A stretch of DNA of 64,000 bases, taken from Emticicia sp. CRIBPO (GTDB lineage: Bacteria > Bacteroidota > Bacteroidia > Cytophagales > Spirosomataceae). The notes under the pieces are model-generated. The model ran no database searches. It was not told where the DNA came from and saw nothing but the letters and a program-made list of their open reading frames with translations. Made by a program: the position numbers and the translations under genes. Location of the stretch: contig NZ_JAAAKV010000006.1 of the NCBI RefSeq assembly GCF_009905725.1, forward strand, positions 352,348 through 416,347, in the 5' to 3' direction. The number at the start of each line of letters is the position of its first letter. The first letter of the stretch is position 1. Shown here piece after piece: positions 35,260 through 44,270 of this stretch.

Positions 35260-36021
35260 TTACACCAAATAGAAGAAGGTAAATACGAATACCCACACCA
35301 AATCTACAAAGTGCCAGTATAATCCGACTTTCTCAATCATTTCATAATGACCTCTTCTTTCGTAAACGCCGTTCGAAGCGTTATAAAAAATCAGGATATT
35401 AAGCACAACTCCTGAAAATACGTGAGTGCCGTGAAAACCTGTGATGAAGAAAAAGAAGTCGGCAAAGGCAGCAGGGCCGTACTCATTGGTCACCAGGTTG
35501 GCACCAAAAACTTTAGCTCCGTTAGCAAGCGTCAGACCTTCTTCCGATCCATGTATAAAGTGTGACCATTCCCATGCCTGAGAACCCAGGAAGGTAAAAC
35601 CACCAAGAATAGTCCATAACATCCATTTTTCAACATCTGCCTTGTCTCTTCTATGTCCTGCCTCAACAGCCAATACCATGGTAACTGAACTGAAGATGAG
35701 GATAAAGGTCATGATACCCACAAAAACAAGAGGAAGGCTTATACCGTGAAGGAAAGGAACAGCTTCAAAAACTTTCTCAGGTACCGGCCACCAATCATGT
35801 GATAGTTCGAAAGTTTTATGAGTCATTTCAGGATTGATATCCTTGAAACTCGGAAAACTGAAACGAACCAACCCGTAAGAAATCAAGAGAGCCGAAAAGG
35901 TAAAGGTATCTGAGAGTAGGAAAATCCACATCATCAATTTACCATACCCAATTTTCATTGGTTGGGTACCACCTTCCCAAATCAAGTGTTCCGGGGTTGC
36001 TGAAGTTTTTGAAACAGCCAT
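35260..36021 (-). CDS. ctaE: Cytochrome c oxidase subunit III, copy 1
   Basis: 253 residues with about six to seven membrane helices. It contains MIFLLSDTFTFSALLISYGL, the conserved QAWEWSHFI region and FFITGFHGTHVFSGVVLNIL, then VGLYWHFVDLVWVFVFTFFYLV at the end, the strongest subunit III markers. It is larger than the second copy (36104) because of the inserted loop near residues 60-90. Tandem subunit III genes are usual in Bacteroidota caa3-type operons. Confidence 0.9.
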   Translation of the reverse strand: MAVSKTSATPEHLIWEGGTQPMKIGYGKLMMWIFLLSDTFTFSALLISYGLVRFSFPSFKDINPEMTHKTFELSHDWWPVPEKVFEAVPFLHGISLPLVFVGIMTFILIFSSVTMVLAVEAGHRRDKADVEKWMLWTILGGFTFLGSQAWEWSHFIHGSEEGLTLANGAKVFGANLVTNEYGPAAFADFFFFITGFHGTHVFSGVVLNILIFYNASNGVYERRGHYEMIEKVGLYWHFVDLVWVFVFTFFYLV

Positions 36022-36103
36022 AGAATTACTTTGTTAAAATTACTTGGCAAATTTAAAAAATGATTTTGTATTTGCCCTAAGTTTAATTGTTTGGTTAAAA
36101 AAA

Positions 36104-36688
36104 TTATCTGAAATATAATAAAAACACGAACAGGTACACCCAAAGGATATCCAGAAAATGCCAGTAAGTGGCACACACCTCAATCTGGATAAGGTTTTTG
36201 GAATGAATGTTCATTTTCATCGCCGAAATAAACGCAAAGAACAATACCGCCAGGCCTGTCACCAGGTGAGCTCCGTGTAAACCGGTAAAGATGTAATAAA
36301 AAGATCCCGAAGGGTTCCCTTTAAGATAAATCCCGGCTTTCTGAAGGTCCTGCCATCCCAGGTATTGCATCACCAGGAATATAACCCCGGTAGCAAAAGC
36401 CAGGGAGATAAAAATCTTCAGTTTACCAAACTCGTCCTTTTTAACTGCCAGGTAAGCCATATGCATAAACACACTGCTGAATATCAGCACTACCGTACTG
36501 TACCAGAAAATAACCGGGATATCAAACTCCGTCCAGTTACCCTCAGCCCTTCTTACCAGGTAAGCACTCGTTTGTGAAGCGAAAAGCATCACAATCGTGA
36601 TGATAAATAACCAGATAATAAACTTCCATTTATTAACGGTCAATATCTGCTTAGGTTCTTCTTTAATATCTATACTCTTAGCCATCAT
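36104..36688 (-). CDS. Cytochrome c oxidase subunit III, copy 2
   Basis: 194 residues with five membrane helices: WKFIIWLFIITIVMLFASQT, then PVIFWYSTVVLIFSSVFMH, YIFTGLHGAHLVTGLAVLFF and VCATYWHFLDILWVYLFVF. The last two are subunit III signatures. It shares its start base with the last base of the ctaB stop, so ctaB and this gene are coupled. Length fits the short subunit III type that complements the longer copy. Confidence 0.88.
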   Translation of the reverse strand: MMAKSIDIKEEPKQILTVNKWKFIIWLFIITIVMLFASQTSAYLVRRAEGNWTEFDIPVIFWYSTVVLIFSSVFMHMAYLAVKKDEFGKLKIFISLAFATGVIFLVMQYLGWQDLQKAGIYLKGNPSGSFYYIFTGLHGAHLVTGLAVLFFAFISAMKMNIHSKNLIQIEVCATYWHFLDILWVYLFVFLLYFR

Positions 36689-37569
36689 TAAATTTTATCC
36701 ATTAAATATGCAATCTGCACCACAGGCAGATAAATAAACGACCCGAACATCAGCTGTAACGCTGATTTGTGGTCCACTCTTTTCATCAGAAGAAAAGTCT
36801 GAGCCAGGAACAGAATCCCGAACACCATCGCAATCACCGCAGAATTAATCCCCGTCATTCCCAGGTAATAAGGTACCCAGCACAAAGGCAGCAAATAAAG
36901 GGTATAAACCATGATTTGTATCGCAGAATTGATATCTCTTCCACCTTTTGACGGAAGCAATCTGAAGCCTGCTTTACGATAATCGTCATCCAAAACCCAG
37001 GCAATAGCCCAGAAGTGAGGAAATTGCCAAAAGAACTGAATCGCAAACAGAATACCCGGTTCCAGTCCGAAGTGCCCTGAAGCAGCTACCCAACCGATCA
37101 TCGGAGGAAAAGCTCCCGGAAGTGCACCCACAGCCACAGCCACCGGCCCTACCCTTTTAAGCGGGGTATAAACAAAACCATATAAGATCAGAGACAAAGC
37201 CGCTAAAGCCGTTGCCTTCGCATTAAACTCAAAATACAAAATAGCAAAAGCGATCATCGAAATCACGAAGCCGAATATCTTAGCTTCCTGAACACTTATC
37301 CGGCCGGAAGGCAAAGGCCTCTCTTTTGTACGGTTCATCATCACATCAAGATCTTTCTCAATGATCTGATTGATAACATTAGCACCTGCAGTCGTAAAAA
37401 ATGAAGCAAGAGCGAAAAGCAACATTTTACCGACATTCAGATGATCAGAAGCCAGGGCATAACCAATACAAGCCGAAAACACCACCGTAGCAGACAAACG
37501 GAACTTAGTCAGGTCATAAAAGGCCTTCAGCTTAGCTCCCAACGATATTTTAATTGTATTCTCCACCAT
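36688..37569 (-). CDS. ctaB: Protoheme IX farnesyltransferase
   Basis: 293 residues from ATG 37569; an upstream ATG at 37587 would overlap ctaA, whereas 37569 lies 1 bp from the ctaA stop. UbiA-type prenyltransferase with the two Asp-rich motifs: NQIIEKDLDVMMNRTKERPL near residue 65 and VLDDDYRKAGFRLLPSKGG near 190. It makes heme O from heme B for the oxidase. About nine membrane helices. Confidence 0.93.
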   Translation of the reverse strand: MVENTIKISLGAKLKAFYDLTKFRLSATVVFSACIGYALASDHLNVGKMLLFALASFFTTAGANVINQIIEKDLDVMMNRTKERPLPSGRISVQEAKIFGFVISMIAFAILYFEFNAKATALAALSLILYGFVYTPLKRVGPVAVAVGALPGAFPPMIGWVAASGHFGLEPGILFAIQFFWQFPHFWAIAWVLDDDYRKAGFRLLPSKGGRDINSAIQIMVYTLYLLPLCWVPYYLGMTGINSAVIAMVFGILFLAQTFLLMKRVDHKSALQLMFGSFIYLPVVQIAYLMDKI

Positions 37570-37570
37570 C

Positions 37571-38545
37571 TTACTTTTTCCCTTCATTCAATCCCCAGTA
37601 AACCAGTCCGGGATTGAGCATCATATACAATACAAATTGAATTCCTAAAATTAAAACCGACAACAAAAGGTGTACCGGCTGAAAAACGGGTGGAATTCCG
37701 AAAATTCCCATCAAAGCCCCGGTCAAAATACTCACTGAAACCACAATGACCAGTCCTAAACCCCAGTTTCTTATTCCTTTTTCATTAAACAGCCTGCCCA
37801 GTTTCCTGTTAAAAATCAGCGTTACCAAAAGGATCAGGGCTGAAAGGAAAGCATGATAAAAAATCTTGCCGCCTAAAGTACCGATCCAGCTGTCCCTGTT
37901 TTCATCGCCAAGCAGTTTTTGTGCCAAATCAACCCCTTCTCTCAACTGGGTTCCAAAAACAATCTGTGCGATCATCAGGAATACACCAATAACAAGTAAA
38001 AAATTGACAGGTCTGCTGTGAGAAAAATGCTGATGTCTTGAATCAACAGAAAAGGATCTGAACACAACGTATATCAAAAGCAAAACAATCACTATCGATA
38101 CGAGCATATGAATGGTTATCATTCCCGGATGCAATTCTGAGGAAACGACCTTAGCTCCCAACCACCCTTCGAAACCTACAAGTAAGAATGAGAGAAAGGA
38201 TAATCCTACGATCAGCTTATCACTTTTCCGGAATGCGATGAATGATATGACGAAGGTGATGAATATAAAGAAACCTATTAAAACACCTACCAGTCTGTTC
38301 ACATATTCAATCCAGGTTTTGACAGGATTAAATATCACCTCACCTTTTAATTTTTCTCCGAAAACCTCTTTATAATTGACAGGCAACTGATCAACAGAAG
38401 TGGGTGGCACCCATGATCCGAAACACTTCGGCCAGTCAGGACAACCCATCCCTGAACCCGACGCCCGGACAACTCCCCCAACCAATATCAGTACATAAAC
38501 CGATACAATTGTCAAAATGCCAAATCTTCTGAATAAACTTACCAC
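37571..38545 (-). CDS. ctaA: Heme A synthase (COX15/CtaA family)
   Basis: 324 residues from GTG 38545. A TTG at 38563 would lie inside the terminator stem, so GTG is preferred. About eight membrane helices. The N-terminal RFGILTIVSVYVLILVGGVVRASGSGMGCPDWPKCFGSWVP block (residues about 7-50) with its Cys pair is diagnostic of CtaA/COX15. Later conserved His residues occur in GMITIHMLVSIVIVLLL and PVFQPVHLLLSVLIL. It converts heme O to heme A together with the next gene. It sits just after an intrinsic terminator that separates it from ctaD. Confidence 0.92.
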   Translation of the reverse strand: MVSLFRRFGILTIVSVYVLILVGGVVRASGSGMGCPDWPKCFGSWVPPTSVDQLPVNYKEVFGEKLKGEVIFNPVKTWIEYVNRLVGVLIGFFIFITFVISFIAFRKSDKLIVGLSFLSFLLVGFEGWLGAKVVSSELHPGMITIHMLVSIVIVLLLIYVVFRSFSVDSRHQHFSHSRPVNFLLVIGVFLMIAQIVFGTQLREGVDLAQKLLGDENRDSWIGTLGGKIFYHAFLSALILLVTLIFNRKLGRLFNEKGIRNWGLGLVIVVSVSILTGALMGIFGIPPVFQPVHLLLSVLILGIQFVLYMMLNPGLVYWGLNEGKK

Positions 38546-38551
38546 ATCAAT

Positions 38552-38598
38552 AAAAAAGTACAATGTAAAAGAGATACAAATCTCAATTACATTGTACT
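38552..38598 (-). terminator. Strong intrinsic terminator inside the respiratory operon
   Basis: On the minus strand AGTACAATGTAA and TTACATTGTACT form 12 perfect pairs, extended inward by GAGAT/ATCTC around a TTGT loop, followed at once by six T. It lies between the ctaD stop (38613) and the ctaA start. Transcription of the heme A and subunit III/IV genes therefore depends on read-through or a promoter not recognised. Confidence 0.85.
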
Positions 38599-38612
38599 CT
38601 TATAAAATATTA

Positions 38613-40493
38613 TTAATCATGAATCGTAGGATCGAAAACGATCTTAGCCAATTCCTGTTCTTTTTCAATTAGTTCAGTCTCCTCAGGCAGGTTAGATTCC
38701 GGCGTCTGAGAGAATGGAATATGCTGAGGAATAAAGTCTTCAGCTGCACCAGGCTTGCTGTAATCATATGGCCAGCGGTATACCGTTGGAATCTCTCCTT
38801 CCCAGTTTCCGTGACCCGGATGAATCGGGGTAGTCCATTCCAGAGTATTTGAACGCCATGGGTTTGAAGTAGCTTTTTTACCTTTGAAAATTGAGTAAAC
38901 AAAGTTATAAATAAAGATAAACTGAGCCAGGAACGTTACAATAGCGGCAATCGAAATGAAAGCATTCAAATCTGTGTAAGTATTGAAAGTCTCAAATTTA
39001 GACCACTGATAGTATCTTCTAGGGAAACCTGCGATACCAATGTAGTGCATCGGGAAGAAGATCAGGTAAACACCTGCAAATGTCGCCCAGAAGTGAATAT
39101 ACCCTAAAGTATTATTCATCATGCGGCCAAACATCTTAGGGAACCAGTGATAAACACCGGCAATCATACCGAAGAACGCTGCAGAACCCATTACGAGGTG
39201 GAAGTGAGCTACTACAAAGTAAGTATCGTGCAATTGGATATCCAGGGCACTGTTACCCAGGATAATACCTGTCAAACCACCTGAAACGAAGAATGATACC
39301 AGACCGATAGCGAAAAGCATAGCCGGAGTAAAGATGATATTACCTCTCCAGATTGTTGCAATGTAGTTAAAGGCTTTTACCGCAGATGGAACCGCAATAA
39401 TCAAAGTCAACAACATAAATACAGATCCTAGGAACGGATTCATACCTGTCATGAACATGTGGTGAGCCCAAACGATGAACGCAAGGAACATGATACCCGC
39501 CATGGAGAAAATCATCGCTTTGTATCCGAAGATCGGCTTACGTGAATTCGTAGCGATGATCTCAGAAGTAAGACCCAAAGCAGGAAGAATTACGATATAA
39601 ACCTCAGGGTGTCCAAGGAACCAGAACAAGTGCTGGAACAAAATCGGGCTACCACCCTGGTTAGGTAAAGCCTGTCCGTTAATATAGATATCAGACAAGT
39701 AGAAACTTGTACCGAAACTTCTGTCAAAAATAAGCAACAACGCCGCAGAAAGTAAAACCGGGAATGAAAGAATACCCAGAATAGCGGTGAAAGTAAAAGC
39801 CCAGATCGTCAAAGGCATTTTGTCAAACGACATACCTTTTGTTCTCAGGTTGATTACTGTAGTTACGTAGTTAATACCACCCAATAAACTTGAAACGATG
39901 AAAAGAGCCATGGCTACCAGCCAAAGGGTCATACCGTCCTGTGAACCAGGGTTAGCATCTTTCAAAGCACTTAGAGGAGGATAAATTACCCATCCACCAC
40001 CGGCAGGACCGGTTTTGATGAACATAGACACAAACATGATCACACTTGATAAAAAGAATATCCAGTAAGAAAGCATGTTCATAAATCCTGAAGCCATATC
40101 TCTGGCACCTACCTGAAGAGGGATCAGGAAGTTAGAGAAAGTACCGCTCAGACCAGCCGTTAAAACGAAGAATACCATGATGGTACCATGCATGGTAACC
40201 AAAGCAAGATAAAAGTTCGGATCCAGTTTGCCAGTTTCATTGATCCAGTCTCCAAGAAGGAATCTTAACCATGATAAGTCCATTTCAGGGAAACCTAACT
40301 GAAGACGGAAAAGTACAGATAGTAAACCACCTATTACCGCCCAGGCGATACCTGAAATCAAATATTGTTTCGCAATAACCTTATGATCTTCTGAGAAAAT
40401 ATACTTTCTGATGAACCCTAATTCATGATGATGTTCCTCATGATCATGATCATGGTCGTGGGTATGACTTTCTGAATGTGTTACTGTTGCCAT
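38613..40493 (-). CDS. ctaD: Cytochrome c oxidase subunit I
   Basis: 626 residues, about twelve to thirteen membrane helices. The CuB and heme a3 region is intact: WFLGHPEVYIVILPALG near residue 285 (His and Tyr cross-link pair), IVWAHHMFMTGM near 335, and HDTYFVVAHFHLVMG near 420. The N-terminus carries a His/Asp/Glu-rich stretch (HSESHTHDHDHDHEEHHHE, residues 6-24) that may bind copper. It couples oxygen reduction to proton pumping and receives electrons from subunit II, 25 bp upstream. Confidence 0.96.
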   Translation of the reverse strand: MATVTHSESHTHDHDHDHEEHHHELGFIRKYIFSEDHKVIAKQYLISGIAWAVIGGLLSVLFRLQLGFPEMDLSWLRFLLGDWINETGKLDPNFYLALVTMHGTIMVFFVLTAGLSGTFSNFLIPLQVGARDMASGFMNMLSYWIFFLSSVIMFVSMFIKTGPAGGGWVIYPPLSALKDANPGSQDGMTLWLVAMALFIVSSLLGGINYVTTVINLRTKGMSFDKMPLTIWAFTFTAILGILSFPVLLSAALLLIFDRSFGTSFYLSDIYINGQALPNQGGSPILFQHLFWFLGHPEVYIVILPALGLTSEIIATNSRKPIFGYKAMIFSMAGIMFLAFIVWAHHMFMTGMNPFLGSVFMLLTLIIAVPSAVKAFNYIATIWRGNIIFTPAMLFAIGLVSFFVSGGLTGIILGNSALDIQLHDTYFVVAHFHLVMGSAAFFGMIAGVYHWFPKMFGRMMNNTLGYIHFWATFAGVYLIFFPMHYIGIAGFPRRYYQWSKFETFNTYTDLNAFISIAAIVTFLAQFIFIYNFVYSIFKGKKATSNPWRSNTLEWTTPIHPGHGNWEGEIPTVYRWPYDYSKPGAAEDFIPQHIPFSQTPESNLPEETELIEKEQELAKIVFDPTIHD

Positions 40494-40518
40494 AATATAT
40501 ATAAAATGTTAAGCTCTG

Positions 40519-41655
40519 TTATTTTAAAATTGTACCAGCGTTACCTGCTCCTGTTGAATCTGCCGCCACCTCTGTTGTCGCAACCGGTGCTGCTTCTACC
40601 TGAATATATTTCAATGCATTAGCTTTAAGATTATCAGGCACTTTTTCCAGTAGAGCCGGGTTCACTGTCAGGAACGGCTTCTGGCTTTTCTTCCACTTCT
40701 CATACTCTTCAGGCTCGTCTACTACCAATAATAATTTCATGGCAAAGTGCGAACGTCCGCAAACTTCGGCACAGGCAATCTCGTAGTTAAAATCAGGATT
40801 GTTCAGCTCAGCTCTCATGTCCGCAGTCGTTTTTTCAGGAACAAACCAGAATTTGGTCGGCATCCCCGGAACAGCATCCATTTTAACCCTCATGTGAGGA
40901 ATGAAAACAGAGTGAAGAACGTCTCTCGATCTGATTTTCAGTAAAACAGGTTTACCTTTAGGAATATGCAGCTCCGAAGCGTTACCAAAATCATCAAATG
41001 AATGAACATCTGTAAAATCGATACCCATGTCATTTCCACCGGCATCATCCATCAGTTTGTAATTGTAGTTACCCAGTTTGTTATCATCAACACCAGGGTA
41101 TCTTACCAACCAGCCAAACTGCTTACCCATGATTTCGATTACTTCGGCATTCTGAGGGGCATCATCCATTACCTTGTTCCATACTCTCAATCCTGAAAAT
41201 ACAAGACCGGCCATGATGGCAGCAGGAATAAGCGTCCAGATTACTTCAAGACTGTTGTTGTGAGTATAAAAAGTTACTTTTCTGTTCTTATTAAAACGAT
41301 ATTTCATCGGGAAATAGAAAAGGAAAGTATTCACAACAAAGAAACCTACCATGATGACGATCATCGAAACCCAGAACCAGTAGTCAGTCTGTCTTCCGTG
41401 CTCAGAAGAGGCTTCCGGTAAGAAGTGCTTTCTTGCATCAAGGAATGACCAGACAATACCTACAATACTCAGGATCCAGAAAACAAACAAAGCAATACCA
41501 TTGGCATCATTTGCACTATCGGCTTTCGTTGAGCTTACTTCTTCTGTGTCAGATTTTGTCTTGTCTATTTTCTTTAAAAGAGATTGCGTCTTACCAATTA
41601 CGAGAGCCGTAAGTACTAAAAACACGATCGCAAATATTACAATTAAAAGAGTCAT
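40519..41655 (-). CDS. ctaC: Cytochrome c oxidase subunit II
   Basis: 378 residues. Three to four hydrophobic segments lie before residue 155, including an extra N-terminal helix, then the cupredoxin domain. The CuA ligands are complete in CAEVCGRSHFAMKLLLVV near residue 298, with the first His in VLHSVFIPHMRV. There is no CxxCH heme motif, so it is of aa3 rather than caa3 type and must take electrons from a separate cytochrome such as ActE. The C-terminal 50 residues are Ala/Thr-rich. Confidence 0.93.
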   Translation of the reverse strand: MTLLIVIFAIVFLVLTALVIGKTQSLLKKIDKTKSDTEEVSSTKADSANDANGIALFVFWILSIVGIVWSFLDARKHFLPEASSEHGRQTDYWFWVSMIVIMVGFFVVNTFLFYFPMKYRFNKNRKVTFYTHNNSLEVIWTLIPAAIMAGLVFSGLRVWNKVMDDAPQNAEVIEIMGKQFGWLVRYPGVDDNKLGNYNYKLMDDAGGNDMGIDFTDVHSFDDFGNASELHIPKGKPVLLKIRSRDVLHSVFIPHMRVKMDAVPGMPTKFWFVPEKTTADMRAELNNPDFNYEIACAEVCGRSHFAMKLLLVVDEPEEYEKWKKSQKPFLTVNPALLEKVPDNLKANALKYIQVEAAPVATTEVAADSTGAGNAGTILK

Positions 41656-41704
41656 ATATGTTAATTATTAACTATTTAATGATAAGGTTTTGTTTACAAA
41701 TAAA

Positions 41705-43027
41705 TTAAATATCGTGATGTAAACTTTCTTCAAGGAACGGATGATTTTTAGCAACCAGATTGGCTTTAGACAATTGATTAGCAACAAAATAGATAAACAA
41801 CGAAGCAAAAGCCAAAGTTGTACCCCACTCAATCAAACCAATACCACCCTGCTCTTTAGCGATACCCGGCATCTGCATCTGATAAAAATCAAACCAGTGA
41901 CCGATCAAAATCGAGGAGCAAGCGAGTTTAAGGAATGTATAATTTCTTTTCGATCCTCTTGCCATCAGAATAAGGAAAGGGAATACGAAGTTAAGCAGCA
42001 AATTGATAATGAATGGTGCAAAGTACCTTCCGCCGTATCCGCTGATTCTTTCTCTGAAATAGATGGTTTCTTCAGGAAGGTTGGCATAGAATATCAATAA
42101 GTACTGGCTAAACCATACATAAGTCCAGAATATAGAGAAACCGAAGATCAACTTGGCCAAATCCTGGATAACACTGTCATTTACTGCTTTAAGATAACCC
42201 TGACCTTTCAGTGTTATGATAGTCAGCATGATGGCAGCAAGACCCGCTACGTGCCATGAAGCCAGGTGATACCAACCAAACATGGTTGAGAACCAGTGAA
42301 CGTCAATTGACATAGACAAATCCCAGGCAGCAGTAGAAGACGTCACAGCAAAGAAAATAAGGAACATCTTTGCGTAAGACCTGCTTTTGTGATAGTAAGC
42401 AAGATCTTTGCTTTCGTCTTCCAGCAAAGAGTACTTTCTGATCTGAGTCCACAGGTAATACCAGACTACGAAGTAAGCTATGATACGGGCAAGGAAAAAT
42501 CCGTGGTTAAGATACCATGATTTACCTGCAATAATCGGGTCATAATTGTCACTTCCAGGAGTCATGATACCATCATGAGTCCAGTGGAAAATGATATGTC
42601 TTGTCGAAGGGATAAGATACAAGGCAAGAATGATGATAGCCGGAACAATGATGAAGGAAGGGAAAGCTTCAGGAACCCTTTTCAAAGACGCCTGCCATCC
42701 GGCTTTTGCTACATAATTGTATGACATAAAAAATACGCCAACTACAGAAATACCTAAGAAATATACACTGTTCATCCAAAGATTCGCAATGATTCTTGAT
42801 AACAAAGTAGCACCGTGATGACCGGCTTCGTGTCCACCTTCGGCTCCGTGTCCGCCTGCATGATGTCCAAAATCCGGGCTGAAGATATCCCAGCCTTTGC
42901 TTGATAAAAAGGCACCAATTGCTACCATTGCAATTCCGACCAAAACTGAGATTATAAGTTTTCGTTTCAGTCCAGAACTAAATTCAAATGATTCTTCAAT
43001 CGAAGGTATTTCGTGCTTATGAGCCAT
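41705..43027 (-). CDS. actF: Alternative complex III subunit ActF
   Basis: 440 residues, about ten membrane helices, matching the quinol:cytochrome c oxidoreductase quinone-binding subunit. The helices include GWYHLASWHVAGLAAIMLTI and FGFSIFWTYVWFSQYLLIFY. A soluble loop at residues 55-75 is rich in His and Gly (HHAGGHGAEGGHEAGHHG). It is the last of the six act genes, 49 bp before ctaC, and pairs with ActC in the membrane. Confidence 0.9.
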   Translation of the reverse strand: MAHKHEIPSIEESFEFSSGLKRKLIISVLVGIAMVAIGAFLSSKGWDIFSPDFGHHAGGHGAEGGHEAGHHGATLLSRIIANLWMNSVYFLGISVVGVFFMSYNYVAKAGWQASLKRVPEAFPSFIIVPAIIILALYLIPSTRHIIFHWTHDGIMTPGSDNYDPIIAGKSWYLNHGFFLARIIAYFVVWYYLWTQIRKYSLLEDESKDLAYYHKSRSYAKMFLIFFAVTSSTAAWDLSMSIDVHWFSTMFGWYHLASWHVAGLAAIMLTIITLKGQGYLKAVNDSVIQDLAKLIFGFSIFWTYVWFSQYLLIFYANLPEETIYFRERISGYGGRYFAPFIINLLLNFVFPFLILMARGSKRNYTFLKLACSSILIGHWFDFYQMQMPGIAKEQGGIGLIEWGTTLAFASLFIYFVANQLSKANLVAKNHPFLEESLHHDI

Positions 43028-43084
43028 TATTTTAAAATTTAAAAACCTCCCTAAAGGGATTTAAAATTAATCTATTACTATATT

Positions 43085-43699
43085 TTAGTTACCGAGTTGT
43101 AAACGGTGAACATAATGTACAACTTTCCATCTTTCCTCAGGCGTCAGCTGAGCAGCGTGAGGCCACATTCTTCCTTTACCGTGTGTGATCACGTGAAAAA
43201 TATGTCCGTCGTTCAGATTCTTGTAAGCATCAGAAGAGTAGTTAGGTACACCTTTGTAAACCGCACCTACTTTACCGTCACCTGCTCCGCTTGCTCCGTG
43301 GCAATGCTGACAATATCTTTCGTAAAGTACTTTACCATCTTCTTCAGCCTGATCAGACCATGGAATTGGGTTTACCAAAACCCTTTCCGAAATGCTGATA
43401 CTGTCTTTGTTGATCGTGTAAATCATCAGATCATTGACGACAGTGCTGTCATCCTGTAAAAATGAAGTCTTATAATTTCTTCTTGCAATGGTTCCCTTCA
43501 CCGGAAGTCTCATGTTCATTCCGTGCGGATTGATCATATTTTCTTTCCATTGAGTCTGTGCTTCGTAAGCCCTGGAATTATACATGTTGGGTGCAAACTC
43601 CCATCCTGTCTGATTCGGATCATTACAAGATGTTAAGCCAACAAACGCAAATACTGCTAATGTCAATAATATGCTGATATGCTTAAATGTAATTTTCAT
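43085..43699 (-). CDS. actE: Alternative complex III monoheme subunit ActE
   Basis: 204-residue lipoprotein (signal peptide to VGLTSC) with one class I cytochrome c: CQHCHGASGAGDGKVG near residue 133 and a Met ligand in THGKGRMWPHAAQL. It is probably the exit heme that passes electrons to the oxidase subunit II, which has no heme of its own. Confidence 0.92.
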   Translation of the reverse strand: MKITFKHISILLTLAVFAFVGLTSCNDPNQTGWEFAPNMYNSRAYEAQTQWKENMINPHGMNMRLPVKGTIARRNYKTSFLQDDSTVVNDLMIYTINKDSISISERVLVNPIPWSDQAEEDGKVLYERYCQHCHGASGAGDGKVGAVYKGVPNYSSDAYKNLNDGHIFHVITHGKGRMWPHAAQLTPEERWKVVHYVHRLQLGN

Positions 43700-43723
43700 T
43701 TTATTTCTATTCTACAGTATCAA

Positions 43724-44245
43724 TTATATTTCTTTAATATTTACTTCAGTAGCACCATTGCCCTTAAGTAATTCTGTGATGTCGCCTTCAGAAGATTTGT
43801 TTTTACCCAGATCAATAGCCATGACAAACTTATCATCTGTACTTCTCGGGTCAAAAATAACCGGTTTGACTGTTGGCCCCAGACCTTCCATAAAGAAGAA
43901 AGTGAATGACATACCATAAGCAGCCAATAAAACTGTTAATTCGAAAACGATAGGTATGTTAGTCGGGAACGGGAAAAAGTTTTTACCCCCGATGTTCATA
44001 GGCCAGTCAACTCCCAAAGTCCAGAAAGTCAAAAGGAAAGCCAGTGAAGTACCTGTGATACCAAAAAGGAAAGCGGCAACACCCATTCTTGGTCTGTCAT
44101 AGCCAAGGGCTAAATCAAGTCCGTGAACCGGGTAAGGCGTAAACACTTCATGGATTTTAACTCCGTTACCTCTGATGTTTCCGATGGCGTGCATTACATC
44201 ATCCTCGTCATCAAATATCCCTACTATATATTTTTTATCTGCCAT
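43724..44245 (-). CDS. actD: Alternative complex III subunit ActD (DUF3341)
   Basis: 173 residues. It starts with a ferredoxin-like YIVGIFDDEDDVMHAIGNIRGNG stretch (residues 6-28), then two membrane helices separated by a short loop (ending FPIPTNIPIVFELTVLLA-like sequence, here FPTNIPIVFELTVLLAAY), and a C-terminal DKFVMAIDLGKNKSSEGD tail. This is the DUF3341 layout of ActD. It lies 25 bp after ActC. Confidence 0.92.
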   Translation of the reverse strand: MADKKYIVGIFDDEDDVMHAIGNIRGNGVKIHEVFTPYPVHGLDLALGYDRPRMGVAAFLFGITGTSLAFLLTFWTLGVDWPMNIGGKNFFPFPTNIPIVFELTVLLAAYGMSFTFFFMEGLGPTVKPVIFDPRSTDDKFVMAIDLGKNKSSEGDITELLKGNGATEVNIKEI

Positions 44246-44270
44246 TTCTGTCTATAATTTAATGCTTTGA

